A DNA stretch of 41,214 bases, taken from NCBI GenBank assembly GCA_003451675.1, contig DMCY01000118.1:1-41214 (forward strand). The letters are read 5' to 3'. This DNA comes from Candidatus Atribacteria bacterium (GTDB lineage: Bacteria; Atribacterota; JS1; SB-45; 34-128). The notes below the pieces were generated by a model, which had not been told where the DNA came from, did not search any database, and saw only the letters and a program-made list of their open reading frames with translations. This document shows, piece after piece, positions 34,306 through 41,097 of the stretch. The position numbers and the translations under genes are program-made. The stretch's first letter is position 1; the number at the start of each line of letters is the position of its first letter.

Positions 34306-35493
34306 ATGGGTTTAATGAATGAATATATCAACAAAAGATTAAGCGTCTCTGAATTGGAATCCGAGTTGTTAAATTTAATATCTGAATATAACAAATTGAG
34401 AGATACATATTTATTTGTGTATGCTGCCGCAATTGGAAAACCTATCCCTGGTATTTCATTAGAGCAACCAGACTTTTATTTAATTCATGATTTATTGGCA
34501 GACAAAAAAGAATTTCAGAAGGTTGATCTATATATGGAAACACCAGGAGGTAGTGGTGAAACAGCCGAAGAGATAGTCAAGTTCTTACGCAATAACTTTG
34601 ATACAGTTTCATTTGTAGTATCTGGGGAGGCTAAGAGTGCCGGTACGATTATTGTTTTGTCAGGTGACGAAATTTTGATGACTGAAACTGGGAGCTTGGG
34701 ACCGATTGACGCACAAATGAAAATTGGGCGTTCTGTAATATCAGCATATGACTATATGGAATGGGTTGAAGAGAAAAGGAAAGAAGCAGAAGAACAAGGT
34801 AGGTTAAATCCATTTGATGCTACAATGGTAGCACAGATTACACCTGGTGAATTAGGTAGCGTGTTTTATGCGTTAAAATTTGCTGAAGATTTAGTAGTTG
34901 AATGGTTGATAAATTACAAATTCAAGAAATGGACTGTTACCGAAACCCGTAAAATAGCTGTAACCAAAGAAATGAAAAGGAAACGAGCAGAGGAGATTGC
35001 AAAAGAATTAACAGATCATTCTAAATGGAGATCGTATGGAAGGTCAATAAAAATTAACGATTTGGAGGAAATTGGATTAAAGATAACCAGGGTAGATGAT
35101 GACCCGAAATTAGCTGATATTGTGTATAGAATTCAAACAGTTTGTAAGATGATTTTCGAAACTACTACCTCTTTTAAGATATTTGCCACTCAAGATAACA
35201 AAATATTTAGGCAAGCTGTTCCTATGGGGGCTCCGATAAGGATACCAAAAAAGCCAAAGCCAATCCCGGATGTAGTTGAAATTGAACAAAAGTGCCCAAA
35301 GTGTGGGGAAGTTTACAAGATATATGCAAAATTTAATCCAAATCCTCAGATTGATGTAGATTTCAAAAATAAAGGATTTATACCTTTTCCAAAAGATGCT
35401 AAAATTATTTGTAAGTGTGGTTTTGAAATAGATTTATCAGGTATTAAAAATCAGATTGAAATACAAACAGGAAGGAAAATTATTGTTAAGTAA
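34306..35493 (+). CDS. SDH-family ClpP-like serine protease with C-terminal zinc ribbon
   Basis: 395 residues. The crotonase/ClpP-like domain covers about 50-260: VDLYMETPGGSGETAEEIVK (oxyanion glycines), then FVVSGEAKSAGTIIVLSGDE with the nucleophilic Ser in KSAGT near residue 107, and TGSLGPIDAQM. These features match the SDH (serine dehydrogenase proteinase) family. No signal peptide or membrane helix is visible, so it is cytoplasmic. The C-terminus has CPKCGEVYKIYA and CKCGFEIDLSG, a zinc ribbon. A small gene follows 14 nt later after GAGGAGG. Substrate unknown. Confidence 0.8.
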   Translation: MGLMNEYINKRLSVSELESELLNLISEYNKLRDTYLFVYAAAIGKPIPGISLEQPDFYLIHDLLADKKEFQKVDLYMETPGGSGETAEEIVKFLRNNFDTVSFVVSGEAKSAGTIIVLSGDEILMTETGSLGPIDAQMKIGRSVISAYDYMEWVEEKRKEAEEQGRLNPFDATMVAQITPGELGSVFYALKFAEDLVVEWLINYKFKKWTVTETRKIAVTKEMKRKRAEEIAKELTDHSKWRSYGRSIKINDLEEIGLKITRVDDDPKLADIVYRIQTVCKMIFETTTSFKIFATQDNKIFRQAVPMGAPIRIPKKPKPIPDVVEIEQKCPKCGEVYKIYAKFNPNPQIDVDFKNKGFIPFPKDAKIICKCGFEIDLSGIKNQIEIQTGRKIIVK

Positions 35494-35507
35494 GAGGAGG
35501 AAAAATC

Positions 35508-35687
35508 GTGAAACTAAAGAGAAAAGAATTAAGACAAAAAGAAGAGAAGGTGTTATTAACCTTTTTAAAACAAACCCGAAAGGGCAAGTACGCCAAGATA
35601 GATAAGGGTTCATTGCCTTACTTGCGAGTTAAAGAACAAAGAGAAGAAGATTATTCTGAAGATGAATATTATTATAGTATTAGATAA
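35508..35687 (+). CDS. Small basic protein downstream of the SDH protease
   Basis: 59 residues from GTG 35508, with GAGGAGGAAAAA upstream. N-terminus is Lys/Arg/Glu-rich (LKRKELRQKEEKVLLTFLKQ), then KGKYAKIDKGSLPYLRVKEQ, ending with an acidic tyrosine tail (EDEYYYSIR). No known family. The strong ribosome binding site and 14-nt gap suggest co-translation with the protease. It could be a substrate or partner; that is inference. Confidence 0.6.
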   Translation: MKLKRKELRQKEEKVLLTFLKQTRKGKYAKIDKGSLPYLRVKEQREEDYSEDEYYYSIR

Positions 35688-35703
35688 ACCTTGCTTGGTA
35701 GAT

Positions 35704-35769
35704 ACTCACTTATCAGGGTAGATAGTAATCTATACTAACGGTGGTGAGTGCAATATCTTAGTATAGATT
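35704..35769 (+). ncRNA. Possible H-type pseudoknot in the 3' region of the protease operon
   Basis: Two perfect stems cross each other. ACTCAC (35704-35709) pairs with GTGAGT (35744-35749); AATCTATACTAA (35727-35738) pairs with TTAGTATAGATT (35758-35769). The order 5'-1,2,1',2'-3' is that of a pseudoknot, 16 nt after the small gene and just before a terminator. It could also be two competing hairpins (an attenuator). No known RNA family is recognised. Confidence 0.4.
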
Positions 35770-35777
35770 GGAAAAGA

Positions 35778-35823
35778 AAAAAGGGGACCATACTTTTTAT
35801 TATCAAAGTATAGTCCCCTTTTA
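35778..35823 (+). terminator. Terminator hairpin of the R6 type
   Basis: Stem AAAAGGGGAC-CATACTTT / AAAGTATAGTCCCCTTTT with an AT loop and T tail. It can serve both the protease operon and, read the other way, the minus-strand holin gene that ends at 35826. Confidence 0.8.
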
Positions 35824-35825
35824 TT

Positions 35826-36095
35826 CTAATCAATTTTCACCAGCTCTACCTTCATACCTGAGAGTTCTTTTTGCACTTCTGAGAAGCGCAGAGAATAGTA
35901 TTCACGGTTTTGTTGGTTTAGGGTGGTTATAGTGTTGTGTATTTCTTTAGTATTTTCTAATATTTGACGATAACCATCTTTTTGGGCAATTACTATCTCC
36001 TGCATAAATTTGTCGATACGAAAGATTAAGAGTATCGATAGGGCGATAGGAAAGCCCTGATTAGCGATTACTTCAGACAATGTTTTAACATCCAT
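35826..36095 (-). CDS. Holin-like (BhlA/UviB-type) small membrane protein
   Basis: 89 residues; ribosome binding site AAGGAGTGAA before ATG. One membrane helix (NQGFPIALSILLIFRIDKFM, residues 12-31), then a long amphipathic region with heptad-like spacing (ILENTKEIHNTITTLNQQNR). This is the shape of BhlA/UviB-type phage or bacteriocin holins. Three partial copies lie at 30298, 32939 and 33988. With the M15 peptidase next to it, it could form a lysis cassette. Function is inferred from shape and context. Confidence 0.65.
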   Translation of the reverse strand: MDVKTLSEVIANQGFPIALSILLIFRIDKFMQEIVIAQKDGYRQILENTKEIHNTITTLNQQNREYYSLRFSEVQKELSGMKVELVKID

Positions 36096-36112
36096 TATTT
36101 CACTCCTTCCTT

Positions 36113-36155
36113 AAAAAGCTGCCAAAAAGTGCCAGGCACTTTTTGGCAGCTTTTT
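36113..36155 (-). terminator. Long two-way terminator
   Basis: Perfect stem AAAAAGCTGCCAAAAAGTGC with its inverse, loop of about 3 nt, A and T runs at the ends. Lies between the two minus-strand genes, right after the peptidase stop codon. Confidence 0.85.
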
Positions 36156-36156
36156 A

Positions 36157-36537
36157 TTACTCCCTCCACCTGGTGCGTTTGGTAGGCCGCACATCCAAGT
36201 GTAAAAAATCCTTCTTCTCATAAAACCCGATACCGTTAAAATCTATATTCTCGCATATCTCTAAAAGTTCAATTAAGTTGATATCTTTTACTTTAATATC
36301 TGCTGCCAGTCCGATACGGTGATAGCTGTTTCTTACCCCTCCCACTTTCTGGTTATGTTCGAAACAGCGGTATCCGGAGGTAATATAAACCGGTCTTTCC
36401 AGAATATTCCTTAACTCTACCAATTTTGCCAGCAGTTTGGGATGTAACATCACCAGATTACAGCAGGGACAGGCAAACTCGGATAAGTTGAAATGGGTAG
36501 CGATTTTTATATTGTTTATACTATTTAGTATTTGCAT
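36157..36537 (-). CDS. M15-family peptidase (endolysin-like)
   Basis: 126 residues from the ATG at 36537, with AAGGAGGAAA upstream. Longer frames to 36717 only add repeat-encoded residues. LSEFACPCC at the start, ITSGYRCFEHNQKVGGVRNS then YHRIGLAADIKV (His and Asp zinc ligands) and FLHLDVRP (third ligand). These are the Peptidase_M15A motifs of D-Ala-D-Ala carboxypeptidases and phage endolysins. Flanked by two holin-like genes, so phage-type lysis is the likely origin. Confidence 0.85.
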   Translation of the reverse strand: MQILNSINNIKIATHFNLSEFACPCCNLVMLHPKLLAKLVELRNILERPVYITSGYRCFEHNQKVGGVRNSYHRIGLAADIKVKDINLIELLEICENIDFNGIGFYEKKDFLHLDVRPTKRTRWRE

Positions 36538-36588
36538 GGAGAATTTCCTCCTTCGTCGGAAATAGTTTTTAGTTTTCGGTTTACAGTT

Positions 36589-36720
36589 TTCAGTAAACCC
36601 CCACCTTAGTCCTCCCCCTGCGAGGGGGAGGAGATAAGAAATAGACAGGCGAGACGCCTGTCCTACGGTATAGATTGAGATTGCCACGCCCTGATAAATC
36701 AGGGCTCGCAGTGACAAACT
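36589..36720. repeat. R3, R4 and R2 copies upstream of the peptidase gene
   Basis: R3 inverted (36597-36635, CCTCCCCCTGCGAGGGGGAG), R4 (36641-36669), R2 variant (36678-36718, with CCCTGATAAATCAGGG core). These keep a frame open and make a false N-terminal extension of the peptidase. Confidence 0.8.
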
Positions 36721-36726
36721 GGCTAA

Positions 36727-37107
36727 CTACTTCACCAACAATGACTGTTGGATAGGGCCTTTATCTTTTAGTAATTTTCTTTTTGATAAGATATCGTATG
36801 TCTGTTTATTAATCCTTCCCACATTGGCCTTCATCATAGTCTTTACTGTCTTTTCTTCCGATTTTCTTAATTTGATATTCTTATTGGCCAGTATCTCTAT
36901 TAATTTCTTCCAGGCGATCTCCCATTTTTGGTTGCCATTTCCTATCCCCAGCTCTTCTTCTGCCCAGAGCATGGCAGAGAGGATGGCTTCTTTTATGGTA
37001 CTTGCTCTATCTTCTCCTAATTTGTTCTTTAGGAAACTATAAACGATAGAGACTAAAGATAACAGTAGGGCATTGAGTAGATATTTACTTAAGATTGCTT
37101 CTAACAT
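36727..37107 (-). CDS. LLH-type phage holin-like protein
   Basis: 126 residues from ATG 37107, with AAAGGAGTT upstream. One N-terminal membrane helix (YLLNALLLSLVSIVYSFL), then EDRASTIKEAILSAMLWAEE and a Lys-rich C-terminal domain (IAWKKLIEILANKNIKLRKS). This layout matches the LLH family of phage holins. It lies 189 nt upstream of the peptidase gene on the same strand. Spontaneous membrane permeabilisation is the family role. Confidence 0.7.
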   Translation of the reverse strand: MLEAILSKYLLNALLLSLVSIVYSFLKNKLGEDRASTIKEAILSAMLWAEEELGIGNGNQKWEIAWKKLIEILANKNIKLRKSEEKTVKTMMKANVGRINKQTYDILSKRKLLKDKGPIQQSLLVK

Positions 37108-37129
37108 GAAACAAACTCCTTTCACTCGT

Positions 37130-37327
37130 TTGTTAATTTACCGATTGACCCACTAAAAATACTGGTTGCGAGTTACACGTTGCAAGTGGTAGGGGGCGGA
37201 TTTATCCGCCCCGTAATACCGGGCTCGATGATGTCTACCTGTGCGTTTCTGCACGCAGACAGGAATCGAGCCCCTACCTCTAAATTTGTATTTTTTCTCA
37301 ACCAGCTAACCAGCTAACTGGCTAACC
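37130..37327. repeat. Intergenic repeats R5, R8 and tandem words
   Basis: R5 at 37189-37214; R8 at 37238-37263 (CCTGTGCGTTTCTGCACGCA, ending GACAGG). The tandem AACCAGCTAACCAGCTAACTGGCTAAC word is at about 37299-37325. R8 also occurs inside the HTH gene at 38391. The words GGGCTCGATG and ATCGAGCCCC (37221, 37266) form a larger outer palindrome around R8. Confidence 0.75.
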
Positions 37328-37352
37328 GCAAAAAGGCTTACTGCCTTTTTGC
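37328..37352 (-). terminator. Terminator after the DUF2922-like gene
   Basis: GCAAAAAGGC-TTACT-GCCTTTTTGC, perfect 10-bp stem, directly next to the stop codon at 37353-37355 of the minus-strand gene. Confidence 0.75.
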
Positions 37353-37625
37353 TTACACATCCATAACATCAGTAGACTTATAATCGAGTATCCGAGCATT
37401 TACTTTAGCTGTTAAGTCATTACCGCTATTATGGAAGATGTTCTTAGCGATGATGGTATCCATCACTCCCTCTATTGCGGCATCCTGGGCGGCAAAGTCC
37501 ACATAGTCTCCGTCATCTACGTTCTTGGGGTTATTCAAGGTCAGATTGATGGTTTTGCCTACACTGTCTCTAAACTGCATATAGAGTCTCTTATAACTGG
37601 TTACTTCTCCTAATTCGGTTGCCAT
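37353..37625 (-). CDS. DUF2922-like small protein
   Basis: 90 residues from ATG 37625, with AAGGAGGTG upstream; the longer frame to 37700 is repeat. LYMQFRDSVGKTINLTLNNP then NVDDGDYVDFAAQDAAIEGV and IIAKNIFHNSGNDLTAKVNA match the DUF2922 pattern known mainly from Firmicutes, where it accompanies DUF1659. No DUF1659 partner is seen. Function unknown. It lies in the phage-like block. Confidence 0.65.
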   Translation of the reverse strand: MATELGEVTSYKRLYMQFRDSVGKTINLTLNNPKNVDDGDYVDFAAQDAAIEGVMDTIIAKNIFHNSGNDLTAKVNARILDYKSTDVMDV

Positions 37626-37699
37626 TATTTTTTTCACCTCCTTCTTAGCAATTAACATACTGGTTAATTGCGTAATAAGTGATAAGTAATGAGTGATCA

Positions 37700-37878
37700 A
37701 GATTTAAAAATACAGGTGCAAGATGAGATTGCCACGACCTAAAAACAGGTCTCGCAATGACAATTCTCACCCCCACCTTAGTCCTCCCCCCTCGAAGGGG
37801 GAGGAAATAAGAAATAGACAGGCGAGACGCCTGTCCTACGGGGTTTGGGAAAAGTAACCTGTCCCCGTTTTATTTAGA
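37700..37878. repeat. R2, R3, R4 and R6 copies
   Basis: R2 variant 37727-37760 (inner palindrome GACCTAAAAACAGGTC), R3 inverted 37767-37806, R4 37814-37842, R6 37850-37874. Same order of R3-R4 as at 36597-36669, so these repeats may travel together. Confidence 0.8.
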
Positions 37879-38919
37879 CTAAGGTGAATCCATTGCCATT
37901 AGTTTTTCTCTTAGAAAATGAAACCGTCTTCTTGCTTCTTCGGTGGAGAGGATTTTATCCTCCTCACCCTGACCCTCTTCCTCCGGGGGAGAGGGGAGTA
38001 GGGAATCGAGATTGACATGCTTGGGATTGCCACACTCCCTGCGGTCGTTCGCAATGACATTTTGGGGAAGGGCGTATTGCAATACGCCCCTACATTTATC
38101 ATCCCCGCTTCCTTCTGCGGGTTCTTCATCATATCTTATAGATTCCCGCCTGCGCGGGAATGACAGAGAAGACTGAGGGAATGACAGAGAAGGTTCCGCA
38201 TCCCGGTAATCATTCTTTAGGGCGGAGATTAGCCAGGCGGGAGGATTCCGTACTTGCTTTCCTTCTGCATACATTTCTAATTTCTCTTCAATTTTTTTGA
38301 GCGGATATTCTGTGAGTACCTTTTCTGTAAAACTCTTAGTAAAGTTAAATTCTTGCATTCGTTCTCGAACCTCTTGCATTTTTTCTTCTGCCTGTGCGTG
38401 TCCGCACGCAGACAGGTCTCCTTTTTCTTTTATTTTTTTAAAATCAACAACAACATCTTTGGTTGTTGTATTGGTAATGTTAAGATTGGTATTGTTAGGG
38501 GGTAATTTTTTCCCTGAGTCAGGAGTAATTTTTACCCCTATATTGTGGTAAAAATTTCCCTTATGTAGTGTAATTTTTTCCCCATCGAGGGGAGTTAATT
38601 GGTAGATATTTCTCATATAGCCATCGGAGGATAATTTTTTTTTGGAGAATTTTCTGATTAAGCCATATTGAATTAGTATGCGGTAATATTTAGTCAGGGT
38701 TTTTTTGGTTATACCTGTATCCTTGCTTGATGTTGAAAGCGAAGGCCAGGCAGTGTTTTTATTTTTATGACAATAAGTGAGAAGATATTGATAGAACATA
38801 GCCGGGCCAACACCTAAAATCTTTATGTATTCCCTTAGGAAATAGTTGGGGATGATGATATAGCCTTCTTTTTTTACCTGGCGCAGGTTGTTTTGGTTAT
38901 TTAGTTTTACTTTTTGCAT
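37879..38919 (-). CDS. Replication-type HTH protein with in-frame repeat insertions
   Basis: 346 residues, start after GGAGAGAATAT. N-terminal winged-helix domain (residues 15-105): VKKEGYIIIPNYFLREYIKI, WPSLSTSSKDTGITKKTLTK and YYRILIQYGLIRKFSKKK, typical of plasmid/phage replication initiators (HTH_36-like). Middle region TKSFTEKVLTEYPLKKIEEK and NPPAWLISALKNDY fits the DnaD-like C-terminal helical part. Repeat R8 supplies residues 169-177 (DLSACGHAQ), and R1, R9, R2 and R3-like repeats supply about 250-319 (SFPRRRESIR, NVIANDRRECGN). The frame then resumes with STEEARRRFHFLREKLMAMD, the real C-terminus. Confidence 0.75.
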   Translation of the reverse strand: MQKVKLNNQNNLRQVKKEGYIIIPNYFLREYIKILGVGPAMFYQYLLTYCHKNKNTAWPSLSTSSKDTGITKKTLTKYYRILIQYGLIRKFSKKKLSSDGYMRNIYQLTPLDGEKITLHKGNFYHNIGVKITPDSGKKLPPNNTNLNITNTTTKDVVVDFKKIKEKGDLSACGHAQAEEKMQEVRERMQEFNFTKSFTEKVLTEYPLKKIEEKLEMYAEGKQVRNPPAWLISALKNDYRDAEPSLSFPQSSLSFPRRRESIRYDEEPAEGSGDDKCRGVLQYALPQNVIANDRRECGNPKHVNLDSLLPSPPEEEGQGEEDKILSTEEARRRFHFLREKLMAMDSP

Positions 38920-39261
38920 ATATTCTCTCCTTCATCGAAAATAGTTTTTAGTTATCGGTTTAATGGTTTAGACTATTAACTAAGAATATATTAAAAAAAA
39001 TTTATTGTAATAAGTTTTTGATTTGTTTTCCATTTGTTTTTGATTTATTTTCGATTTATTTTTATCTGAAGTTAATCTGAAAATAAAAAATCCGAACAAC
39101 TATTTTGATTGTTCGGATTTAAAGATTTAAATTCGATATATTTTATTTTTTAATAATAGACAGGCGAGACGCCTGTCCTACGGGAGTTGTAAGGATATAA
39201 TTGTCTTTTCTATTGCAAAGAGGGCAGACACAAGGTCTGCCCCTACCTGCACTTTGTAACC
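38920..39261. other. 342-bp intergenic region with terminator and repeats
   Basis: Contains the terminator at 39088-39120 and R4 at 39157-39184, then the palindrome GGGCAGACACAAGGTCTGCCC (39224-39244). The stretch 38985-39070 is AT-rich with reiterated TTTTTGATTTGTTTTC words. No gene seen. Confidence 0.65.
39088..39120 (-). terminator. Terminator hairpin
   Basis: AAATCCGAACAA / TTGTTCGGATTT with a 9-nt loop and flanking A/T runs. On the minus strand it follows the helicase fragment and precedes the HTH gene. Confidence 0.8.
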
Positions 39262-40746
39262 TTATTTTATTTTCAGTTCCTTATCATTCACATTTAACAT
39301 TACACCTCTTCCGGGTACTACTTTAAATATATCCCGAACTTTTTCTTTGTTTGATTTATTATGGCCAATTACATCTAAAATATTTTTTCTAAATTGGTAT
39401 ATATGCTGAATTACTCGGGTATAGATCGCTTCAGTCTCTTTTCCCCATAATTTTTTTATAATATCTTCATAGCTCATTACCTGTTCGGGATGCTGAGCTA
39501 AGAGATGAATTAAGGAAAATTCTTTGGCGGTTACCTTAATTTCTTTTCCCATGAAGATGATGCGGTCGGGACGGTGGAGGGAGATTTCTAAGATAGTCGT
39601 TAGTCGTTGGTCGTTAGTATTTAGTGAAACCCCCACCTTAGTCCTCCCCCTGCGAGGGGGAGGAGAAACGCAAGTTGCAAGTTGCGAGTTAGGGGAAGAA
39701 AGAGAAAGTGCTAAGAGTTTTATCTGGTTTAAATCTTCTTTTCTTTTTGTCTTCCAGTTTGAATTTTCTGCTATAGCAGTTAGGCTATCAGCTAACCAGG
39801 AAAAGCCTTCTCCTAATCTATGAATAGCACCCTGGTAAAGATTATAGTCCTGTTCGATGGTTTTAATATTTTTTACTCCGGTTATCCAATCATATAATAG
39901 GAGAGTCTTCTTGAAAGATAGTTGTTCCGGTAAAGAGAATATCTCATCTTGTTTACAGTTTTTTAGGATAATTTTATTCTGATAGAGTTTTTTGTGTGCT
40001 TCATTCTGTTGGAAGATTAGTTGTAACATTCTCTCCGCGTGGATTTCTTCGTGGTAAAAGGGGATGGGTATTTCTTTACCATCCGGGGTTTGGGATAAGA
40101 GATAGAGTATCTCCAGATTGCTAATTTCTCCTTTGTTGGTGTAGTTTATCCAGGTTTTAAGAAAAAGATAAGTTTCTACTCTGATTCTTTTGGCGGCTAT
40201 CAGGATGCCGCTGGGGGTGAGAGATAAATTGCCATTGCTGTCTTCTTCGATAAGGTTGTTTTCTTTTAAGATGTGCAGGCAATTATTTATTTCTTCATCG
40301 ATATTTTCTTTAGGGAAAATAAAACGCCAGTAACCGGAAGAGGTTGCGGCGTTTCCTTTTTTTTAATATTTTTTGAGCTTTTTTGGTTTGAAATTGTATT
40401 TTAGCAGTAGTCTTAATAAGTAGGTGAGCAGGTCTTTTTCTTTTTTTGATAAATGCTTGGTTGGCGTATTATCATTGTTGTGGTTAGGGTTATTGTTTTT
40501 TAAGAATTTAAAGTAAATATTTTTAAAGGCAGTCTCGGAGAGGCGGGAATAGGCTAAAAAGATTACTCTGCCAAATTTCTGCTTTTTTAATATCCCGGCT
40601 CTTCCTCCCATATTTTCAATGTCGGCATAGTTAATGCTGGTTCGATAATTGTGGATACAATTTTCATTATTGTTATCATCGTGCATTTTATCCAGGGGGA
40701 TGATAACATTTTTGAAGGGTAGATTGAGGTCTGCTGATAGGACCGA
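39262..40746 (-). pseudogene. Truncated Ski2/Hel308-like helicase fused to an OmpR-type winged helix
   Basis: A single minus-strand frame from 40746 to 39262, interrupted by one in-frame TAA (40363-40365). It opens abruptly at helicase motif V (VLSADLNLPFKNVIIPLDKM), has motif VI (INYADIENMGGRAG), then a winged-helix stretch and the C-terminal helical domain (YDWITGVKNIKTIEQDYNLY, LGEGFSWLADSLTAIAE). Next comes a repeat-encoded insertion (CVSPPPRRGRTKVGVS), then a Trans_reg_C-like winged helix (ITVTAKEFSLIHLLA-type, with SYEDIIKKLWGKETEAIYTR). Motifs Q-IV are missing: the frame begins at the 31-bp palindrome. The stop is not a frameshift, since both parts are in the same frame. Probably a non-functional fragment; an alternative start after the stop could give a smaller protein from ATG 40029. 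Confidence 0.8.
39590..39700. repeat. R3 and tandem words inside the helicase frame
   Basis: R3 inverted at 39627-39666, with the word GTCGTTAGTCGTTGGTCGTT (39595-39617) on one side and GCAAGTTGCAAGTTGCGAGT (39670-39690) on the other. All in frame with the helicase fragment. Confidence 0.8.
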
Positions 40747-40747
40747 T

Positions 40748-40834
40748 TAGGGGTCAGGTCTTCACATTTGACATAAGCCAATTTTAAATTAGGCAGCTAG
40801 CAAGCTTATGTCAAATGTGAAGACCTGACCCCTA
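40748..40834. repeat. 31-bp perfect inverted repeat (REP/MITE-like)
   Basis: TAGGGGTCAGGTCTTCACAT and on to TTGACATAAGC (40748-40778) is repeated inverted, base for base, at 40804-40834, with a 25-nt AT-rich spacer. The word GGGGTCAGGTCTTCACATTT resembles elements spread by REP-associated tyrosine transposases in other genomes. It cuts off the helicase gene. A related half site lies at 4093. Confidence 0.85.
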
Positions 40835-40942
40835 GAGTATTAGAAAATATTTTTGCGGAAAAGAAGGAATATTAAATATTATGTCGAATATAGTAACTAT
40901 GCAGTAGAGTTTTTGGTTATAGGTTCGCAAGGACAGAATAGA
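40835..40942. other. Region between palindrome and intron remnant
   Basis: 108 bp, no gene on either strand; probably the exon-side flank of the intron. Nothing else recognised. Confidence 0.4.
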
Positions 40943-41097
40943 GTCGAGTAGATGAGTATCTCTCAACCTTAGAAACAACTTTGTATTCCCTGTTATCTTC
41001 CCGTTTCCTTAATGGAAGTGTCACAATATTAGTTCCTTAGCTGATTGATAGAACACCCCTCACAGAACCGAACGTGCCCCATTCGAGCATTCGGCTC
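40943..41097 (-). ncRNA. 3' end of a group II intron (domain V and probable VI)
   Basis: On the minus strand 41097-41065 reads GAGCCGAATGCTCGAATGGG then GCACGTTCGGTTC, the domain V hairpin. Its outer 8-bp stem GAGCCGAA/TTCGGTTC carries the catalytic AGC, with the 2-nt CG bulge and an inner hairpin. TGTGAGGGGTG follows as usual. Domain VI should come within a few nt, but a plausible one (GGTTGAGAGATACTCATC then CTACTCGAC at 40951-40943) lies 90 bp further on, so sequence may be inserted between. The intron body would extend past the right edge. No reverse-transcriptase frame is seen. Confidence 0.65.

Noticed and set aside
36538..36717. N-terminal extension of the M15 peptidase
   Set aside because: Encoded by R2, R3 and R4; a good ribosome binding site precedes the internal ATG at 36537.
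40363..40365. Programmed frameshift at the A8 run in the helicase
   Set aside because: The parts before and after the stop are in the same frame, so it is an in-frame TAA and no frameshift is needed.
40587..40781. Minus-strand frame MAYVKCEDLTPNRSYQ
   Set aside because: It runs through the palindrome and in a different frame over the helicase fragment that shows conserved motifs V and VI.
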